Shown here piece by piece: positions 38,601 to 47,600 of a DNA stretch of 64,000 bases. This stretch comes from Siphonodentalium dalli (taxonomy: Eukaryota > Mollusca > Scaphopoda > Gadilida > Siphonodentaliidae), in the NCBI GenBank assembly GCA_032622095.1, contig CP136066.1, positions 53,474,609-53,538,608 on the forward strand. The letters are read 5' to 3'. Position 1 is the first letter of the stretch, and each line of letters starts with the position of its first letter. Below the pieces are notes generated by a model. That model was not told where the DNA came from and made no database searches. It worked only from the letters and a program-made list of their open reading frames with translations. A program made the position numbers and the translations under genes.

Positions 38601-41600
38601 AATGGCTGCTGGCGGCCATGTTTTTTTTGCCGAATGACCCCAAAATGACTCGTTCCCATCTACATGTCATTGTTAACATCCCTGAAAAATTTATAATGAT
38701 CCGACCAAAGGTACGACCTGTAGGCCATGCCAAAGAATTTAGTGATGCAAAGAGTAAAATCTAAAATGGCTGCCGGTGGCCATGTTTTTTGGGCGAACAA
38801 CCCCAAAATTACTCGTTCCCATCTACATGTCAATATTAATATCCATGACAAATTTCATGATGATCAGACAAACAGTACGACCTGTAGCCCGTGATAATGG
38901 ATTGAAAATTTAAATCCAAGATGGCCACTGGCGGCCATGTTTTTTTCCCGAATGAACCCAAAATGACTCGTTCCCATCTACATTTCAATGTCAACAGCTA
39001 TGACACAATTTATGATGATCCGACCAAGGGTACGACCTGTAGGCCGTACCAAAGAATTTAGTCATGCAAAGAGTAAATCTAAGATGGCTGCCGGCAGCCA
39101 TGTTTTTTGGCCGAATGACCCCAAAATTACTCGTTTCCCATCTACATGTCAATGTTAACATTCATGACAAATTTCATGATGATCAGACTAAAGGTACGAC
39201 CTGTAGACCGTGCTAAAGGATTTAGTCATACAAAGAGTAATATCAATGAAAGTGTCAATGACACTGTAGCTCAACTTGGAAAGGGAATAATTTAATATAT
39301 TACAGTCAATGGAGCGATTAGGAATGTGGAAAGTTGAATGTCTAATACTAGTTTATAGACATGAAGAGAAAAGTAAAATCCAAGATGGCTGCTGGCGGCC
39401 ATGTTTTCAGCCGAATGACCCCAAAATGAGTCGTTCCCAACTACATGTCATCGTTAACATCAATGACAAATTTTATGACGATCAGACTAAAGGTACGACC
39501 TGTGGCCCGTGCTAATGGATTAAATTTTGAAATCCAAGATGGCCACTGGCGGCCATGTTTTTTGTCCGAATGACCCCGAAATCAGACTAAAGGTACGACC
39601 TGTAGCCCGTGGTAAAGGATTTAGTCATACAAAGAGTAAAATCCAAGTTGGCTGCTGGCGGCCATGTTTTTTGGCCAAATGACCCCAAAATGACTCGTTC
39701 CCATCTACATGTCATTATTAACATTCATGACAAATTTTATGATGATCAGACTAAAGGTACGACCTGTAGCCCGTGCTAAAGAATTTAGTCTTACAAAGAG
39801 TAAAATCCAAGATGGCTGCTGGCGGCCATGTTTTTGGCCAAATGACACCCAAAATTACTCGTTCCCATCTACATGTCAATATTAACATCCATGACAAATT
39901 TCATGATGATCAGACGAACAGTACGACCTGTGGCCCGTGCTAATGGATTAAATTTTGAAATCCAAGATGGCTGCTAGCGGCCATGTTTTTTGTCCGAATG
40001 ACCCCAAAATGACTCGTTCCCATTTACATTCCAATTTCAACAGCCATGAAAATTTTTATGATGATCAGACTAAAGGTACGACCTGTAGCCCGTGCTAAAG
40101 GATTTAGTCATACAAAGATTAAAATCCAAGATGGCTGCTGGCGGCCATGTTTTTCGGCCAAATGACCCCAAAAGTACTCGTTCCCATCTACATGTCAATA
40201 TTAACATCCAAGACAAATTTCATGATGATCAGACGAACAGTACTAACTGTGGCCCGTGCTAATGGATTAAATTTTTAAATGCAAGATGGCTGCTGGCGGC
40301 CATGTTTTTTGTCCGAATGACCCCAAAATGACTCGTTCCCATCTACATTCCAATTTCAACAGCCATGACAAATTTTATGATGATCAGACTAAATGTACGA
40401 CCTGTAGCCTGTGCTAAAGGATTTAGTCATACAAAGAGTAAAATCCAAGATGGCTGCTGGCGACCATGTTTTTTGGCCGAATGACCCCAAAATTACTCGT
40501 TCCCATCTACATGTCAATATTATCATCCATGACAAATTTCATGATGATCAGACAAACAGTACGACCTGTGGCCCGTGCTAATGGATTAAATTTTGAAATC
40601 CAAGATGGCCGCTGGCAGCCATGTTTTTTGTCCGAATGACCCCAAAATGACTCGTTCCCATCTACATTCCAATATCAACAGCCATGACAAATTTTATGAT
40701 GATCAGACTAAAGGTACGACCTGTAGCCTGTGCTAAAGGATTTAGTCATACAAAGAGTAAAATCTAAGATGGCTGCTGGCGGCCATGTTTTTTGGCCGAA
40801 TGACCCCAAAATGACTCGTTCCCATCTACATGTGATTATTAACATTATTGACAAATTTTATGATGATCAGACTAAAAGTAGGACCTGTAGCCCGTGCTAA
40901 AGGATTTAGTCATGCAAAGAGTAAAATCCAAGACGGCTGCTGGCGGCCATGTTTTTTGGCCGAATGACCCCAAAATGACTTGTTCCAATCTACATGTCAT
41001 TGTTAACATCCATGACAAATTTTATGATGATCAGACTAAAGGTACGACCTGTAGCCCGTGCTAAAGAATTTAGTCATACAAAGAGTAAAATCCAAGATGG
41101 CTGCTGGCGGCCATGTTTTTGGGCCGAATGACCCCAAAATAACTCGTTCCCATCTACATGTCAATATTAACATCCATGACAAATTTCATGATGATCAGAC
41201 GAACAGTGCGACCTGTGGCCCGTGCTAATGGATTGAATTTTGAAAACAAAGATGGCCACTGGCGGCCATGTTTTTTGTCCGAATGACCCCAAAATGACTC
41301 GTTCCCATCTACATTCCAATTTCAACAGCCATGACAAATTTCATGATTATCAGACTAAAGGTATGACCTGTAGCCCGTGCTAAAGGATTTAGTCATACAA
41401 AGAGTAAAATACAAGATGGCTGCTGGCGGCCATGTTTTTTGCCCGAATAACCCAAAAATGACTCATTCCCATCTACATGTCATTGTTAACATCCATGACA
41501 AATTTTATGATGATCTGACTAAAGGTACGACCTGTAGCCCGTGCTAAAGGATTTAGTCATGCAAAGAGTAAAATCGAAGATGGCTGCTGGCGGCCATGTT

Positions 41601-44600
41601 TTTTGGCCGAATGAGCCCAAAATTACTCGTTCCCATCTACATGTCAATATTAACATCCATGACAAATTTCATGACGATCAGACGAACAGTACGGCCTGTA
41701 GCCCGTGCTAATGGATTGAATTTTGAAATCTAAGATGGCCGCTGGCGGCCATGTTTTTTTTCCGAATGACCCCAAAATGAATCATTCTGGTACAAATGTT
41801 GATGTCAACAGCTATGACAAATTTCATAATGATCCGATCAAAGGTACGACCTGTAGCCTCTATTGTTGACGCCTTACGTACACACGCACACACGCGCACA
41901 CGCACACACGTACACACGTACACACGGACGACGGACGACAAAGCCATGGCAATAGCTCAAACTTTACAAAGTAAAGTTGAGCTAAAAATGGCTATTGGCG
42001 GCCATGTTTTTTTGCAGAATAACCCCAAAATTACTCGTTCCCATGTACATGTCATTGTTAACATCCATGACACATTTTATGATGATCCGACCAAAGGTAC
42101 GACCTGTAGGCCGTGCCAAAGAATTTAGTCATGCAAAGACTATATCTAAGATGGCTGCCGGCGGCCATATTTTTGGGCCGAATGACCCCAAAATTACTTG
42201 TTCCCATCTACATGTCAATGTTAACATTAATGACAAATTTCATGATGATCAGACCAAAGGTATGACCTGTAGCCCGTGCTAATGGAATGAATTTTGAAAT
42301 CCATGATGTTTGTCCGATTGACCCCAAAATGACTCGTTCCCATCTACATTCCAATTTCAACAGCCATGACAAATTTCATGATGATCAGACTAAAGGTACG
42401 ACCTGTAGCCCGTGCTAAAGGATTTAGTCATACAAAGAGTAAAATCCAAAATGGCTGCTGGCGGCCATGTTTTTTTGCCGAATGACCCCAAAATGACTCG
42501 TTCCCATCTACATGTCATTGTTAACATCCAAGAAAAAATTTATGATGATCCGACCAAAGGTACGACCTGTAGGCCGTGCCAAAGAATTTAGTCATGCAAA
42601 GAGTAAAATCTAAGATGGCTGCCGGTGGCCATGTTTTTTGGCTGAATAACCCCAAAATTACTCGTTCCCATCTACATGTCAATATTAACATCCATGACAA
42701 ATTTCATGATGATCAGACGAACAGTACGACCTGCAGCCCGTGCTAATGGATTGAATATTGAAATCCAAGATGGCCACTGGCGGCCATGTTTTTTTCCTGA
42801 ATGAACCCAAAATGACTCGTTCCCATCTACATGTCAATGTCAACAGCTATGACAAATTTCATAATGATCCGACCAAAGGTACGACCTGTAGCCCGTGCTA
42901 AAGGAAATTGTTGACGCATCACGCACACACACACACACCCTCACACACACACACGCACACACGGACGACGGACGACAAAGCCATGGCAATAGCTCAAACT
43001 TTACAAAGTAAAGTTGAGCTAATGAGTCGTTCCCATCTACATGTCATCGTTAATATCCATGACAAATTTTATGACGATCAGACTAAAGGTACGACCTGTA
43101 GCCCATGCTAAAGAATTTAGTCATACAAAGAGTAAAATCCACGATGGCTGCTGGCGGCCATGTTTTTTGGCCAAATGACCCTAAAATTACTCGTTTCCCA
43201 TCTACATGTCAATATTAACATCCATGACAAATTTCATGATGATCAGACGAACAGTACGACCTGTGGCCCATGCTAATGGATTAAATTTTGAAATCCAAGA
43301 TGGCCACTGGCGGCCATGTTTTTTGTCCTAATGACCCCAAAATGACTCGTTCCCATCTACATGTCATTATTAACATCCATGACAAATTTCATGATGATCA
43401 GACTAAAGGTACGACCTGCAGCCCGTGCTAAAGAATTTAGTCATACAAAGAGTAAAATCCACGATGGCTGCTGGCGGCCATCTTTTTTGGCCAAATGACC
43501 CTAAAATTACTCGTTCCCATCTACATGTCAATATTAACATCCATGACAAATTTCATGATGATCAGACGAACAGTACGACCTGTGGCCCGTGCTAATGGAT
43601 TAAATTTTGAAATCCAAGATGGCCACTGGCGGTCATGTTTTTTGTCCGAATGACCCCAAAATGACTCGTTCCCATCTACATTCCAATTTCAACAGCCATG
43701 ACACATTTTATGATGATCAGACGAAAGGTACGACCTGTAGCCCGTGCTAAAGGATTTAGTCATACAAAGAGTAAAATCAAAGATGGCTGCTGGCGGCCAT
43801 GTTTTTTGGCCGAATGACCCCAAAATGACTCGTTCCCATCTACATTCCAATTTCAACAGCCATTACAAATTTTATGATGATCAGACTAAAGGTACGACCT
43901 GCAGCCCGTGCTAAAGGATTTAGTCATACAAAGAGTAAAATCCAAAATGGATGCTGGCAACCATGTTTTTTGGCGGAATGACCCCAAAATATTCGTTCCC
44001 ATCTACATGTCAATATTAACATCCATGACAAATTTCATGATGATCAGACAAACAGTACGACCTGTGGCCCGTGCTAATGGATTAAATTTTGAAATCCAAG
44101 ATGGCCACTAGTGGCCATGTTTTTTGTCCGAATGACCCCAAAATGACTCGTTCCCATCTACATTCCAATTTCAACAGCAATTGCAAATTTTATGATGATC
44201 AGACGAAAGGTACAACCTGTAGACCGTGCTAAAGGATATAGTCATACAAAGAGTAAAATCAAAGATGGCTGCTGGCGGCCATGTTTTTTGGCCGAATGAC
44301 CCCAAAATGACTCGTTCCCATCTACATGTTATTATTAAAATTCGTGACAAATTTTATGATGATCAGACTAAAGGTACGACCTGCAGCCCGTGCTAAAGAA
44401 TTTAGTCATACAAAGAGTAAAATCCAAGATGGCTGCTGGCGGCCATGTTTTTTGGCCGAATGACCCCAAAATTACTCGTTCCCATCTACATGTCAATATT
44501 AACATCCATGTCAATTTCCATGATGATCAAACGAACAGTACGACCTGTGGCCTGTGCTAATGGATTAAATTTTGAAATCCAAGATGGCCGCTGGCGGCCA

Positions 44601-47600
44601 TGTTTTTTGTCCGAATGACCCCAAAATAACTCGTTCCCATCTACATTCCAATTTCAACAGCCATGACAAATTTCATGATGATCAGTCTAAAGGTACGACC
44701 TGTAGCCCGTGCTAAAGAATTTAGTCATACAAAGAGTAAAATCAAAGATGGCTGCTGGCGGCCATGTTTTTTGGCCGATTGACCCCAAAATTACTCGTTC
44801 CCATCTACATGTCAATATTAACATCCATGACAAATTTTATGACAATAAGATGAACAGTACGGCATGTAGCCCGTGCTAATGGATTGAATTTTGAAATCAA
44901 AGATGGCTGCTGGTGGCCATGTTTTTTTTCCGAATGACCCCAAAATGACTCGTTCCCATCTACATTCCAATTTCAACAGCCATGACAAATTTCATGATGA
45001 TCAGTTTAAAGGTACGACCTGTAGCCCGTGCTAAAGGATTTAGTCATACAAAGAGTAAAATCAAAGATGGCTGCTGGCGGCCATGTTTTTTGGCCGATTG
45101 ACCCCAAAATTACTCGTTCCCATCTACATGTCAATATTAACATCCATGACAAATTTTATGACAATAAGATGAACAGTACGGCATGTAGCCCGTGCTAATG
45201 GATTGAATTTTGAAATCAAAGATGGCTGCTGGTGGCCATGTTTTTTTTCCGAATGACCCCAAAATGACTCGTTCCCATCTACATGTCAATGTCAACATCC
45301 ATGACAAATTTCATAATAATCGGACCAAAGGTACGAACTGTAGCCCGTGCTAAAGGAAATTGTTGACGCATCACACACAGACACACACACACACGGATGA
45401 CGGATACCAAGCCATGGCAATAGCTCAAACTTTACAAAGCAGAACCTTTTGCACCTGGTTGCAGAGATCATGGAGGTGCTATAATCCTTTCCACTTTATA
45501 ACCATGAGTCAAAGCATATATGAAGCCCCCACTCCAACATTTGTGTCTGGTTGCATGATTAGATCAGGCTGACTTGATTTGCTACTTTTTAAATTTTAAT
45601 GTAATTGCTGAATGTAGGTTGCATAATTAAATTTGCAAGTCCCATATATAATCAAATCGATTTGCAAAACATATGGTGTTACAGGCACAAATTACATGTA
45701 GAATTGCAATTGTAAAATGATCCTCCATATAAACGTGGGAGGGACAGGTGTTTCGTTTGTTTATTTATTATTTTATTTGATTAATTCCATTTTATTTAAC
45801 TTTTCCCAGGGTTGCCCCAACAAATATTAATGCACAACTATACAGTAATGCCCAAAGTAATGGACCACTTAACCACAGCAGATTTATGGGTAATTTTTCA
45901 GGATTTAGTCGGAAATATGGCTTGTTGCCATTCATCGGAAAGGTCTCAGCGAGAGCTTTCCGATGAATGGCAACAAGCCATATTTCCGACAAAATCCTGA
46001 AAAATTACCCATAATTCTGCTGTGGTTAAGTGGTCAATTACTTTGGGCATTACTGTATGGCCATGTTATTGCTAAAATTTGTTATATACCAGTAAACTTA
46101 TCATTTATGCCAGAGATAGAAAATATGTTTATCGGAGTGAATATCTGGCGATTTGTGGCAAATAATGACTTTTGCCGATTTGCAGTGGGATCAGTAGCTG
46201 TCATAACAACATCTTATACAGGTGGCTGCTCAAAATCGCTTGGGAAAAAATGGCGAATTGTTACAATATTACTAAATAGATCGAACTGGATCTGCTACAT
46301 AAAACACCACAGCAAGTGGCGCTAATGGGGTCGTAATGTTTTTTATCCACCAATCACTATCTCTATTGCCTACATAAAGCCTGCCTAATAAACGTTATGT
46401 TTATTACGTCAAAGTAGCTATATTAGGTCAACGTATCTTTATTAGGTTAGTACTACTTTCATGATGTAATTGTTGATGCAAATTGCGCAGGTAACTAGGG
46501 ACGTCAACCGACCTGAATGACGCCATTGTGATTTTGGGACCTTTTTATCGTCCATAATTCACCGCAATTGATACACAATTCGTAAGCAGATATGTGTTTT
46601 CGGTCTAAAACATCTATAAATTATTAGCTAAAGGCCAGCTTAGAATAACTATTAAAATAACCCAACGAACTATTTCGCTCTAAGCTGCATGCACTCCGGT
46701 TTTTCCACGTCATGAATGCTAACTAGTTAGCTTGACCTAATAAATGTAAGGGCGTCATCGAAGTAACGAATGTAAAACTCAGGATACTGACAGATTTACC
46801 ACATAAAATGGATGTTTTGTGCGATAGATAAATAAAATATGTAGCTAATGTTGTCGCTAAAACCGTTTATGTCCGCTCGGGGGATTTGGCATCTATTGGA
46901 CTCAGCAGAGCCTCGCCCAATAGATGTTCAAATCCCCATCACGGACATAAACAGTTTAAGCGATGACACTAGCTATATATTCTATATATACATAGATGCA
47001 TAAAGTGTGCGGATAGCTCAGTTGGTTTGTGGGCCGACCTCTGAGCTACACCTTCGACACGGTCGAGGGTTCAAATCCGACAAAATATCGGTCGGACTTT
47101 GTGTCGCCATCTGCATTCCCAGTACCATAGGCATCACAAATCAATCATCGATGCCACGATCAGTGATCTGAGAAAGATTCCAGAAACCAAAGAGTCTCAG
47201 ACAAAATTTGAAAAAATGCGTACTGGACTAACTTTGTACCTCTGCTCCTCTCGTAATGTCATGACCAGGGATGACACTACACTTGGCACACCGTCAGATC
47301 GGGAGCCGACGCTAATGGCTGTCCCGTGTGCAACAATGTGCGCACGTTAAAGATCCCTACCGTGGCGAAGAAGTCACGGGTTCGGCAAAAAACTTCCTGG
47401 AAAAATTATGGATCTACTCGATCCCGTCCTGTAAAAGCCAGCATCGGTCACTAGGACGTAACAACTACAGATACAGACAGACAGATACAGATACATGTAT
47501 GCATAAATGCGCACCAGTCTCGCGTAGTGTCAAGTGACAGGGTCATTGTTGTAGTGTTTTCTACATAAATGCACACCTGTTGATATTTTTTAGAAGTTCA

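Noticed and set aside
41796-42282. ORFs of 95-110 codons in the composite array
   Set aside because: They are tandem-repeat and CA-microsatellite translations (THTHT runs) repeated in other units.
45963-46325. 120-codon plus-strand ORF
   Set aside because: It begins inside the mariner-like palindrome and runs into unique AT-rich DNA; no family resemblance.
47007-47085. tRNA gene
   Set aside because: A and B boxes are good, but the acceptor stem does not close, and a long unrelated body with a microsatellite tail follows, as in a SINE.
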